From: Sordaria brevicollis
Taxonomy: Eukaryota; Ascomycota; Sordariomycetes; Sordariales; Sordariaceae
NCBI GenBank assembly: GCA_033439795.1
Contig: JAUTDP010000002.1
Span: 620,001 to 684,000, forward strand
Reading direction: 5' to 3'
Length of the DNA: 64,000 nt
Every line of letters begins with the position of its first letter. Position 1 is the stretch's first letter. The position numbers and the translations under genes are program-made. The notes below the pieces were generated by a model. The model saw only the letters and a program-made list of their open reading frames with translations. It searched no databases and was not told the origin of the DNA. Shown here piece after piece: positions 48,082 through 59,000 of this stretch.

Positions 48082-50247
48082 TGTTGCAGAAGTGCTTGTT
48101 GAGGTGCGAGCTGAGTTGTCTGGAGAGCACTGCTGGTCTCTGGTCGATGTGAGAGGATGGAGAATGCCATCTTATATAGGAGTCTAGGACGACTCCTTGG
48201 GGGAGCCATGATAGTGTAGTTCGGCCCGTCCTTGGCTTTCAGATGGACTCCCAAAAGGAACCTATACGCAAATAGGAAGATGGGGACGGAAAGTTGCAGT
48301 GTCCTTGGGAGCTGATGGACACCCAAGCGGATGTGGGGACGAGAAAGGAATGTCGTTTTGCACGTGTGGCTTCAGATAAGAAGTCGGGCACTTGAGTATG
48401 GGCGGTCCTTATGCTTCGATGGGGGTTCCATGGCTGTTATTGGCGGTTCCGGTCTCTGGAGGCGGTTGAAAGCGCATGAAGCTGTGCCTTGCAAGGGCGG
48501 GAAATGATTGTGCCCAGGAACCAGGCTTCAGTTCTTGTTCCTGGTGAGCACGGAGTCCGGAGTATAACAGTCGTTGAGTATGGGGTATCTAGTCTCGCTA
48601 GTAACCAACAGTCACCGCTTGATCAAGCTATTTGGCGGTGAGCTCGCCAATATCGAGCCAAAGCCTCAACTCCAAGGCCGGGTTCACGGGCAAAGTGTAT
48701 AGTAGTTCGTCTTCCGCTTCGTCCCTGAATCATAAACAGCTTTAACCACAAAGAAAAGCCCAATGAGAGAAACTATGCTAGGGGCGGGTGGTGATGACAA
48801 AGCTGTTACAGGTGGTTGTTTGTATAGCAATCAAGCATCCGTCTTGCTATACTTCGCTCTATCCCAAACTCTGCCCTGGAACTCTCTTGACATGGGGCTC
48901 TGTCGAAGAGGGTGTCTTGATTAACTCGCTTGGGAAGGAGGTTGTGCTCAGGGCAGTTTCAGAGTAGGATGGCATATGTCCCTACATGAGGTGATTGGAG
49001 GGTTTCATTTGCTCAAAGTGCCATGTTGCCATGGAGCATTTGCGGGGGAAGCTGGACTAGCTCCGGAATTTGGACGGGAGTAAGCGTAAGGTTCTGACGG
49101 GGTCGTGCTAATGTCCACCGGTCCATATCACGGTTGCTGGGAAGATAAATTTCATGATCAAGATGGCTTATTTGATGCTGTATCCTGTCTGTGAAGCATG
49201 AAGATGAAGTCAGACCTCATCTACCTTAAACCGTCTGTTCACCAATAAGCCTACCGTTATAGATGCCCCTTATCAGATCCCGCCGATGGTCAGTGCGGAG
49301 CACACGGCACACCCAATGTTCCTCTTGGTCCATCTGGACGGTTATCGGGGCGAGACTTTCCTCCTCCGTCCTTGGCGGAAATTGAGTGCCGATCGAGGGC
49401 GATCCTCCCGCAACTCTATCGATGGAACAATGCCGGATGAAGGATCCCAGTTACTTCCCCCACACTCCAGCACGTTTTCCGCAACTTCACCTTCCTGATA
49501 GAGGATCCACATCCGTGAGGCCCTTCTGTCAAGACAATAGTTGGGTTTGAGGTGCAGCCTTTGTCACTATCACGGGAGATGTCGAGGAGAAGGTTGCTCT
49601 GGCGGTTTTAGGCACAAGGACGTTGCAGTTTCCAGGAGTTGTCAGAAGCTATTCGCATTTGTCAACGGGATCCAGGTGATGACCGAGAAGATGAGGTTCT
49701 CACGACGTTCCCAGAAGACATGGGGTGTGGGGGAATGCTTCTTTTGCCCCTGGGGCTCTAGCCGGCGTCGTGGGGTGAGACGCCTCTTTACGCCTCACGA
49801 TGGAGTGACCAATGGTTGAGGTCGAGCCAGCAGTGATACCTCGCCGTAGACCATCGGCCATTGTGAGAACAAGATAGCCGTCTGAGTGGCTTTCTCGTTT
49901 CCATCACGACTAGAGGCTCGTGTGTCGTGTAAGTGACGATGCAGCGAATCGGAGTTGGGCAATAGTTTAAAACTGAACAATAGGACGAGAAGGGAAGGTG
50001 GGGATAGTATCGGCCTGGCGGTGCCGTGGTTACAGCGATGTGTTACAATGGTGACAGTATTGGGGGAGCAAAGAAGGCTTGATTGTGTGTAACTGTGTAA
50101 GACTCTGCAGACGTGCAGATCTCTGGCTACTGTGTAAAAATCCCTCAGACTCCAGACCTCGGTTATTTAGGTCACGTGCACTCCTGTTATCCCTGCAGGC
50201 CAGCCACCCAGTATTGTGACACGATGATGGGGCCGGCTTTCGCTTCC
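48082..50247. other. Deuterolysin upstream region, otherwise gene-free
   Basis: 2.2 kb with short overlapping frames only. The part next to 48081 is the deuterolysin promoter. A plus frame at 49286-49498 and a minus frame at 49795-49980 lack domains and splice context. No gene supported. Confidence 0.5.
48171..48178 (-). promoter_or_regulatory. TATA box of the deuterolysin gene
   Basis: TATATAAG on the minus strand, 90 bp upstream of the ATG, in a region that otherwise has few TA-rich words. This fits a strongly inducible secreted-enzyme promoter. Confidence 0.55.
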
Positions 50248-50250
50248 TTA

Positions 50251-50622
50251 GGGTGCGTTCGTGTGTCTGGAAAATGGCTTTCTGAAATGAATCCTTCAGG
50301 AAATGGTGCGCGGGCTGTCCTGAAATTTGGAAAGAATTCAATTTCAGAATCCTGATTTCAGCAGCTCCGAGATGCTAAAATGGTTTCTGAATTTTTGAAG
50401 TGAAATCCCGCTCTATTATTGGTAGATTCGGGAATTGTGGAGACAGAATTTCAGAAAGGCTCGATTTCAGAAAGGAAAGCTTTCGAAACACACGAACGCA
50501 ATTCTGAATTTCATTTTCTGAACCATTCCTCGCGTATTTATTTCCCAGGCATTCGAACGCTATTTTGAAATTTGGCTTCTGAACCTTTCAGAAAGGGATT
50601 TCCCAGACACACGAACGCACCC
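50251..50622. mobile_element. PIF/Harbinger-type MITE, 372 bp
   Basis: The ends are inverted repeats: 50251 onward reads GGGTGCGTTCGTGTGTCTGG and 50622 backward reads the same on the other strand. Similarity continues imperfectly through CTTTCTGAAA. The element is flanked by the 3 bp direct repeat TTA (50248-50250 and 50623-50625), the target duplication of the PIF/Harbinger superfamily. There is no coding capacity. The interior is rich in TTTCAGAAA-like words and contains two more partial copies of the end motif (around 50485-50500 and 50549-50560). It is not RIP-mutated, consistent with being below the RIP length threshold. It would need a transposase supplied from elsewhere. Confidence 0.85.
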
Positions 50623-50625
50623 TTA

Positions 50626-51205
50626 TTCAGTGACGTGCATGAAGATATCTTCAAGCGCCCTGTCAGTTGAGCGAGCCGGCACCGATCCTCGCAACCTTGA
50701 CCGAAGGAAATTATGCTTGTGTGAAAGTCGATTTCGTCCTGCAACACTCCTTTCGACTAGGCATTGTCGTTGTTTCGAACGAGCATCTCAATTGCTTCCT
50801 GTCGCCCAAAGTCTCCGAGTGTTGCAGTCTTGACCCCGCGCTGACTCTTGACGGATTGTTGGTAAACGCCGAGGTAAGTGACCATGCCGAGATTAATCGC
50901 AATCGCTTGACTTTATCCTATCTTTACTGATAGCGGACGATCAACAGTGCAACGTCAATTTTCAGTCGTCTTACACTTACACCAGTTGTATCTTCGGACA
51001 GTCGGCTTTTCGGGACCAGTTCAAGACCATATGCAGCCTATCAGTTTGTCAGCATTCAGCACTTCACCAAAACCATCAACTGAGCGCTGTCAGTTTCGAA
51101 CCCAGTCGCCAACCGCAACACCCAACAAACCCAGTCTTTGCCGAGCCGCCTTATTAACCCTCATCCTCCATCTTTCCCATACTCTCGCCCACGGTCGAAT
51201 CCAAA
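50626..51205. other. Region between MITE and the next gene
   Basis: 580 bp containing the promoter of the small plus-strand gene at 51206. Open frames here are short and mutually overlapping. Nothing else supported. Confidence 0.5.
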
Positions 51206-51745
51206 ATGTCCGCCTCATCTCTCATACCCCTCTCCCTCTCCATCTCCCAACCTACACGCTCTCTCTCCCCTCCAACCCTCCTCCTAACCCTCACCAACAC
51301 ATCCCCCTCCGACCCCATCACCCTCCTAACCTGGTCCTCCCCCCTCGACCCCCTCGCCCTCCAGCTCGGACTCATCCACATCTCCTCCCCCACCAACCCA
51401 TCCAACAAGCTCGATTTCCCGGAGCTGATGATCAAGCGCGCCATGCCTCCTCCCGAGGACGCGCTGGTCACTTTGGGTCCTGGAGAAGAAAAGCGCCAAG
51501 AGCTGGTAATGAGGGAGCCGATTGTCAATTTGGAGATGATGAAGGAGATGGCGGAAGACGGGAAGGTCGATGTCAAGGTGGTTTGTGGAAGGGAGGATGA
51601 TGAGGATAGCGGTGTGGTGGTTTGGCTGGGCAAGAAGAGGGAGGAGGTTAGTGAGGAGGAGGTTGAGTTGTTGGGGAGGGGAGAGGAGGCGAGTAGGTGG
51701 AGGGTTGAGAGTGAGCTTTTTGGGATGAGGGTTGATGGGGCGTGA
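51206..51745 (+). CDS. Small uncharacterised fungal protein, probable beta-sandwich
   Basis: A single exon of 179 residues starting at an ATG with strong context (AAAATGTC). The N-terminal half alternates short hydrophobic stretches with Ser/Thr/Pro (LLLTLTNTSPSDPITLLTWS), which looks like beta strands in an Ig-like or plastocyanin-like fold. A conserved-looking DPLALQLGLIHI follows. The C-terminal half is charged (GEEKRQELVMREPIVNL, then an Asp/Glu-rich stretch) and probably cytoplasmic, since no signal peptide is visible. I do not recognise a named family; many fungi encode proteins with a similar TNTS...LTW start. It lies upstream and in the same direction as the FAD-Rieske oxidoreductase gene, 863 bp away. 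Confidence 0.7.
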   Translation: MSASSLIPLSLSISQPTRSLSPPTLLLTLTNTSPSDPITLLTWSSPLDPLALQLGLIHISSPTNPSNKLDFPELMIKRAMPPPEDALVTLGPGEEKRQELVMREPIVNLEMMKEMAEDGKVDVKVVCGREDDEDSGVVVWLGKKREEVSEEEVELLGRGEEASRWRVESELFGMRVDGA

Positions 51746-52608
51746 TGGTGGTTTGTTTGGTGTTGATGGGAGGAAGGATGAGATGGAACGGTTGGTCTGT
51801 GCTGGAGGGTGGTACGTCTAGCGTGGGACGGCATGAATTGGGATACCGAAGATGGTCGACACCAACGGTTCAACAAGGGTCTCCATTTTGTGACATCTTC
51901 AGTATCATATGAAGCTGCGATCAAGCAAGTTCTGTGCCTGCCATTTCTTGCAAAATCGTTGACAGTGGGGAAGGAACGATGCCGTCGTCACTCCAAGACA
52001 CAAACGGAGGACATCCGACCGGAGCTTGTGGTCCGCCCGAAACCCGGGTTAGGGTTAATCTGAACTACAACCTGCTGTCACCGCCAGCTTTAACACCACT
52101 GACTACACCAAATTCAATGCAATTACAACACATTAATCTCCCTTGTACTACGATCAATCGTGCCTTCCTTTGATCGCAATTCGAAACAGCTTGACTTGCC
52201 CGTTGGCAGTGGTGATGCCCTGCCAAGACCTGTACAAGTCGAAAGTGGACCGTGCACCCCCTGCACCTTTCCCCAGTTTCCCCTTTGATGAACACCATCA
52301 TGTCGTCATGACTTTTTGTAAGTGGGTGGGGCACCGAACATCTCCAAAGCCATCAAGGTGTAAACAATTGCGATCAACCGACCAGGACCGCAACATTTAA
52401 ATCGATCGAAACAGTCGGGAAGCCAATTGAATCTTGTCTTTTGTCATTCCATCTTTCCCAAATCCAACCAGCAGAAAAAGGCCTAGGTGCTTCTTCCCTT
52501 CCTCCTCCATCCTCCGCGCGTTTGTTTACTTTCTTTCCTCCTCCATCCTCTCCAATATCACCGACACCTTTAATACCCAGCTTCCTCCTTCCCAACACAC
52601 ACCAAGAA
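51746..52608. promoter_or_regulatory. Upstream region of the FAD-Rieske gene with telomere-like box
   Basis: This 863 bp interval ends at the oxidoreductase start. At 52046-52057 it contains GGGTTAGGGTTA, two telomere-type TTAGGG units, next to the palindrome AACCCGGGTT at 52041-52050. In fungi such boxes can bind telobox (Myb-type) proteins; here that is only inference. The last 130 bp before the ATG are pyrimidine-rich (CTTCCTCC), as in many fungal leaders. Confidence 0.45.
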
Positions 52609-54698
52609 ATGGCGATTCTCGCATCAGCTTGCCAAAGACAAGCCACTCGACTTTTGGCCAGAAACGCCGTGTCTGGCCGCATTCCCGCACTCTCTGCGAC
52701 TCGTGACGTCACCGTAGCAACCACCCCTTTCTCTTATAAGTTGAGGGGAACAACCGCGGCCCGCACCATCACCACCCAAACGCAACAGCCCCAAACTCGC
52801 ACGACTGCCCCGAGATATCAAGCACTTTCTCAAGTACAGGCCGTTACTCCTAGGTATGTCTTCATTTATCCCAGACTAATTATTGACATGTCTAACTCTA
52901 GCCATCACAGACACTTCGCAACCATGTCCACCCCAGAAACCACCCAGCCCTACCGATCAATGCAGTCCTCCGGCTCCACCGAGCCCGTCTGGACACACAA
53001 GCTTCCCTGGAACCAGATCCCCGAGTTCCCTTCCCTCGACAAAGACCTCGAAACCGACATCGCCATCATCGGCGCCGGTATCGCCGGTATTTCCACCGCC
53101 TACGAGCTCGTCAAGCGCGGCAAGCAGGTCACACTTATCGAGGCCCGCAATGTTCTCTCAGGCGAGACCGGTCGCACCTCGGGCCACTTGACGAACGACC
53201 TGGACGACGGCTTTGTGGAGATTGCCAAGAAGCACGGCGAGGAGGGCGCGAAGCAGGCGGCTGCCAGCCATGCCTGGGCCAGAGACAGAATCGGTGAGAT
53301 TGCGAAGGAGCTCAACATTGATTGCGAGTATCGCAAGTTGCCAGCGTATGATATCAGTCAGTTCCCCGTGGGCGAGAAGAAGCATGAGGATGAGCTGAAG
53401 GAGCTGCAAGAGGAGGCTGAGTTTCAGAAGAAGATTGGTATGGAGACGAGGTTTGATGTGAGTTTATCTTTCCTTGCATGCTTTCGAAGGACATAATACT
53501 GACACAGACAACAGCCCAACCTGACCGTTCGCGGCTGGGCCTCCTCCATCGACCAACGCGGCGGCATGGTCGCCGACAACCAAGCCACCTTCCACCCCAC
53601 CCGCTACCTCGTCGGCGTCCTCAACTGGCTCAAGTCCCAGCCCAACTTCCAGTGCTACGCCCGCACCCGCGTCATGGACGTCAAGGAGAAGGGCATCGAG
53701 CTTCTCGGTATGGGCCACAAGACGGTCGAGATCACGACCGAAGGCGGCCACACCATCAAGGCCGAGAACGCCATCGAGGCCACCTGCGTCCCTCTCCAGA
53801 AGCTGTCCGTCATCACCCAGCTCGAGTTCTACCGCACCTACTGCATCGCCGTGCGCGTCCCCAAGGGTTCCGTCGAGGATTGCCTGCTCTACGACAACGC
53901 CGAGGAGTACAAGTACGTGCGTCTGACCGAGTGCGACGACAAGGATGATTACTTGGTCGTCGGCGGTTGCGACCACAAGGTCGGCCAGGAGGAGACCCTG
54001 CCCCGCTTCGACGAGCTTGAGAAGTGGACGAGGGAGCGCTTCCCCCAGGCTGGTGCCATCGATTACAAGTGGTCCGGCCAGATCTTTGAGCCCGTGGACT
54101 ACATGGGTTTCATTGGCAAGAACCAGGGCAACGACAAGATTTACATCATCACCGGTGACTCTGGCGACGGTTTGACGCACGGTGTTCTCGCTGGCAGGCT
54201 GTTGGCGGATGAGATTGATGGTGTCAAGAACCCCTGGGCGGAACTTTACAACCCCAAGCGCGTGGCTAGCATCATGAAGTCCCTGCCTAGCTTGGTCAGC
54301 CATGACTTGCAGATCAATGCCCAGTATAAGCGCTTCTTGCAGACGGATATCCAGGATATTGAGGATTTGCCGAGGGGATGCGGTGGTGTTTTGAACAAGG
54401 TATGTCTTCCTTTCCTTCTTCAAGTTCCAGGCTAGGATGCTAACGAAAGACGAAACAGGCCACCAAGAAGCCCGTCGCCGTTTACAAGGACGAGAACGGC
54501 AACGTCAAGCAGTTCTCCGCTCTGTGCCCCCATCTCAAGGGCGTCGTATGCTGGAACCACGTCGAGAAGAGCTTCGATTGCCCTGTTCACGGTTCACGCT
54601 TCTCCAAGGAGGGTATTTGTGTGTCTGGACCGGCCAAGGCGGGTCTGTCGCCTGCTGATGAGGCGGGTGAGAAGGAGCAGGTTGCTGCTGCTGCTTAA
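52609..54698 (+). CDS. FAD-dependent oxidoreductase fused to a Rieske [2Fe-2S] domain
   Basis: Four exons: 52609-52853, 52902-53457, 53515-54399 and 54459-54698. The introns are 48, 57 and 59 nt (GTATGT, GTGAGT, GTATGT donors). The product is 641 residues. Residues 1 to about 85 are rich in Arg, Ser, Ala and Thr without acidic runs, like a mitochondrial presequence. The FAD-binding Rossmann motif is G139-A-G-I-A-G144 in TDIAIIGAGIAGISTAYELV, followed by the acidic end TLIEA. The body is of the DAO type, ending with ITGDSGDGLTHGVLAG. The Rieske site is C585-P-H587 and C603-P-V-H606 (CPHLKGVVC, DCPVHGSRF), so both clusters of ligands are intact. It is probably a mitochondrial or cytosolic amine or amino-acid type oxidoreductase with an internal electron-transfer domain; the substrate is unknown. 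A second ATG (M90) follows intron 1 in good context (GCAACCATGTCC). Confidence 0.93.
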
Positions 54699-55140
54699 GC
54701 TGCCCTTGAACTGAGGGGTATGGAATGAGGTTATGATTGATACGCAACAGGTCGTTCGGAGTTCGGATGTTCGGCACGGTTTTATCACAATGGATTTGAG
54801 GCAATAGCTTTGTTAATGTCTATGATGATGCGTTTGCATCTCAATATGATCTTCTTCACATCCTGCCTTGTCTCTTCCCTGCGTGCTATTGTTTATGTGC
54901 TGCTTCTATTCCACAAGCTTTTTCCACTATTCTTTTCATTCATGGTTTACGCCGCTCTATACCTTTTCTCTTCTTTCAATTTTCGTTTCCCAACTTTTCT
55001 TTGTCTCTTTCCCCGTCCCCTTGCCTACCATCTTCCATTCCGATCTGCATTCCCTTCTTGGTGTTCGACCATACCCAAGGTACTTAATCCCCTGGACAAC
55101 CTACCTGTTAACGAGTACCGGCTGCACTCAAATGTCCAGG
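54699..55140. other. 3' flank of FAD-Rieske gene
   Basis: 442 bp, T-rich in the second half (CTTTTTCC-like words), holding the 3' ends of two convergent transcripts. No gene supported. Confidence 0.5.
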
Positions 55141-55400
55141 CTAGTGCTTAGAAGACTTACCCTTACTCTTCCCATTACCACTACCCCACCACTCCGTCTC
55201 TGTAACCGTCTCGATCGTCTCGGTTGTGGTTTCGATGGTTTCGTAGAAGTGGGCGTTTCCTGAGCCTGAGCCGTAACCAGCGCCGGAGCCGGAGCCAGAG
55301 CCAGAACCGGAGGTGTAGGTGGAGGTGCCGTAGCTGGGGGTGGAGGTGGAGGTGTAAGTGGAGGTGCCGTAGCTGGGCGTGGAACCAGAGGTGTATGTTG

Positions 55401-55405
55401 AGGAA
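55401..55405. repeat. Target site duplication AGGAA, left copy
   Basis: AGGAA directly precedes the left LTR and matches AGGAA at 62982-62986 directly after the right LTR. Five bases is the usual duplication length for Ty3/gypsy elements. Confidence 0.9.
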
Positions 55406-55681
55406 TGTGACGAACCGTTACAAGTACAGGAGTATATCGCTGGGATAGAACAATAAAATAACGGTAATAGTAGCCAAAAGGTACTAATCGATTGTAGAAG
55501 CTATTGCTTATTGAAGAGCCCAGTATTCAGGAAGCCTGGGGAGGCTTCTTTATATACTGGTCTTTTAGACCGGTGGCCGCCGCGCCGCTAGAAAAAGGGC
55601 GCCGCCCGGCGCCGCCATACGGCGCCTACGGCTCTACTTCTAATTGGTTAATTAACTACTATATATAATTAGATCGTAATA
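55406..55681 (-). repeat. Left LTR (3' LTR of the element), 276 bp
   Basis: Begins TGTGACGAACC and ends CGTAATA; the final CA is mutated to TA. It contains a GC-rich core (about 55571-55630, GCGCCGCCCGGCGCCGC) that survived because it has few CpA sites. It is 18 bp shorter than the right LTR because bases around 55590 are missing relative to it. The outer part is little mutated. Confidence 0.93.
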
Positions 55682-55686
55682 CGATA

Positions 55687-55697
55687 CCCCTTCTCCT
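55687..55697 (-). other. Polypurine tract of the retrotransposon
   Basis: On the minus strand AGGAGAAGGGG lies five bases inside the left LTR, the place of the plus-strand primer of reverse transcription. It fixes the orientation of the element. Confidence 0.6.
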
Positions 55698-58689
55698 ATA
55701 ACTTTATCCCCAAACGCTATAATATAACCTTAATATGTAACTATTATTCCTTTAGCAAATTTCTACCTTCTAATAATAATTCGGTTAATTAATTTATCTA
55801 CCCTACTTAGTTTCCTTTCCCTTCCCTTCTTACTAATCCTTTATAATGCTTATACGATTTTTTCTAATAAGTTTTCCTCTTTTTTTTTTTTTTTTTTTTA
55901 TTATCTTTTAACGTAATGCTTCGTCGTATTATTACCCTTTCTACTATTAAATAATCCCTTCGCCGCGGGTCTATTATTAAAATTCTTATTAATTATATTG
56001 AAATTCTTAATCAATTATTCGAAATACTTTATTTAAATTATTTCTAATATAAATGGTCTTGTATTATAAATCCGTCGAAATCGAAATCGTATAGTAAATA
56101 TATTTATTATAAACGCCCTTATAATAGTATTAATATAGGAAATAAGCATAAATACCATAAGTAGTATACGGGGTTTTTTTTTTTTTTTATTTATTATTAA
56201 TATATTTTCAATTTCTTCCGCAATTTAGGAGATTTAGTATTTAAAAGACGAGGATGAGTATTTAATAAAATAAATTTACGAATTTTAATCTTATCTAATA
56301 CGAATTTGTAAGTAAAAACGTTATTTATAAAAGAAATAAAAGTTTTTATTTAACCGTAGGATAGTAGAATATGAAAAGGAATTATTGGAGGGTAGTACTC
56401 TTATAGTAGGGGATCTTAATATTATCGTTTATAGCGACGATTCGTAATTTAACGAATTAAATGTATTATCTCCTAATTTTCTAAAATAATTAGTTTCTAA
56501 TCTTTTTAAATTAATCGGTTAGGATTCTATTAATATTAATTTTCAATTTCGTTTTTAAAATTAACGAAATTATTTAAAAGTTCTTAAATATTATTTACGT
56601 AATTATAACCTTTCTATTTAATAAAATATTTAATTAATCCGTCTTTTTTATCGATCTTTGAATTTAAAATTACTTTTATAATATATTTATTTCTATTATT
56701 CTATATCGCCGTCTAATAATCGATTTCAATTATTTTAGGTATTAATTCGAATAATAAAACGTAGAAAATTAATTATTAATATATACTTTTAAAAAGCTCT
56801 AATTAATAATTATTTATACTAATTTTCTTAATAATTTTAAATAGTCCTATTTTTTTAAAATCGAATTTATCGTTAAGTCGTTTTATTTTAATATTACGAC
56901 GAAGAAAATAGACTTTATCCCCTTCTTTAAAAATCGGCGTTAATAATCTTATATAATTATAATATCGATTTATTTTATTACGAATAAAAGTAAGTTTATC
57001 TTTTAAAATTTAATATATTTCTATAAAACGTTTAATACGAATATATGTTTTAAAGATTTATATTTTTAAATCCTATCCCCTTCGTAATTTTATCTCGTAC
57101 CCGTAATTAATAAAGAACGGTATAACTTTAATTATTTTTATTTTCAAACTATTATAAAATATTTAAGCCGTAGGTAATAATTCTATCCAATTATTTTATT
57201 CGTAATTAACGTATATTCGAAAATATATTTCTAAAATTTAATTTATTTATTTTATTTACCCGTCTATCCTTATATAATACGTAGTAAATATCTTATTTTT
57301 CACGCCTAATTTATTAACGAAAGTTTACTAACATCGTAACGTAAATAATTTATCCCTATCTGTTACGAACTCTTTAAACTATTTATAATTTAATATAATA
57401 TATTAAATAAAAATATAGGCGAATTATTTAACGTTTATATCTTTTTAAAATAGTATAAAATAAGAGAATTTCGTAAATTAATTAATTACGATTATATACT
57501 ATTATATTTAATATTTATAATTAAATTTCGAAATATTAGGAATTTTATAATAAAATTCATAATAAAGTACTAGTAAAATCCCTTGGACATTAATAATAAT
57601 TCTAATAACCCGTAAAATTTATAATAATTTACTTTAATTTTATAGTAGATTTTTTATTTATATAAGTTTTCTATAATAATATTTCGCATTTTAACGAATT
57701 TAAACGTTTATTAAATTCTCGCCAAAATTTTTATAATATTTATATAACCTCTTTCCTTTAATAATTTGTAAATATTTCGTATTAACTCTTTCTAAAATTA
57801 AAAAAATACTTATATTTTATTATTATATATTTATAATTCGATAAATATAATTAAATACTTTTTAATTTCTTCGTCGTCGGTCGCGTATTACTCGTCGATA
57901 ATACGTTAAATTTAATTATTAAGTTCGGTAAATATAGTATAGACTTTTAAGCCTTATTTTAAATCGTTATAGAATTTTTAAATAATAAATTTATAAAATA
58001 ACGATTTATCTTTATTAATAATAAATAGGGTAATTAAAATAATTTCCTTAATTTTAAAATCTTCCCATTTATTTAAAATATCGGCTTTAACGTTTTTTAA
58101 ACCCTTATAGTAATAAATCACAAAATTAAATTACGTAAAGAATTTTAACCATTTTATTTAATATTGGTTTAATTCCTTAATTAACGTAAAATCCATTAAA
58201 TTTTTATAATTTAAATAAATTTTAATTAATTTAATTATTCTATTAAATTATAATTACTATTTTTTAAATACCTAAATAATAAATATAAATTCCTTATCGT
58301 AAATAAAGTAATTAAATTCGGGTCTTCGAAAAATTTTCGAAAAAAATATAATAAAGTATAAACGGTTTTAATTATCTCTTTATCCTAATTATCTTCCTAT
58401 AACCCAATTTAATACATCGGTTTCGACTTCGAATTCTTTAATAGGGTTAAATAATATTAAAATTGAATCGTTGAGAATTATACGTTTAAAAATATTAAAA
58501 ATATCGTCGTACTCTTTTATTTATTTATATTCGACGTCTTTTTTTATTAAATCGTTAAATAATTTAATAATACCTTTAAATCCTTTAATAAATCGTCGAT
58601 AGAAATTAACGAAATTAAAGAACCTTTAAACGTTTATTATATTAATTAATATTAGTTAATTGACGATATCCTTAATTTTAATTAAATTT

Positions 58690-59000
58690 ATATAAATTTA
58701 TCCTAAGGAGATATAATAACCTAAAAAATCGATTTATTCCTTATAAAATTCGCTCTTTTTAAAATTAATAAATAATCCAATTTTCTCTAAAGCTACTAAT
58801 ACCTTATAAATATATTTCTAATATTCTTTTTCGTTTTTTAAAAATATAATAATATCGTCGATATATATTATTACGAATTCTTTTACGAATTATTTAAATA
58901 TAATATTAATCCGAATTTAAAATAATATTAGGGCGTTTATAAAACCTTATAATATTATACGATATTCGTAGTATCCTAATAGTATTTTAAACGCCGTTTT
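58690..59000 (-). pseudogene. Reverse transcriptase remnant of the gypsy element
   Basis: Read on the minus strand, this stretch keeps the order of gypsy reverse transcriptase motifs: a LLGYYEYR then GFINAP block (about 58925-58998), FVIIYIDDIIIF with the catalytic Y-I-D-D at 58854-58865, and FKKSEFYKE then DFLGYYISLG (about 58685-58770). Stop codons of RIP type interrupt it. The aspartates of the active site survive because their codons lack a mutable CpA or TpG. Confidence 0.85.

Noticed and set aside
53464..54423. 319-codon minus frame opposite the FAD-Rieske gene
   Set aside because: Antisense shadow of a well-supported oxidoreductase with cofactor motifs and introns on the plus strand.
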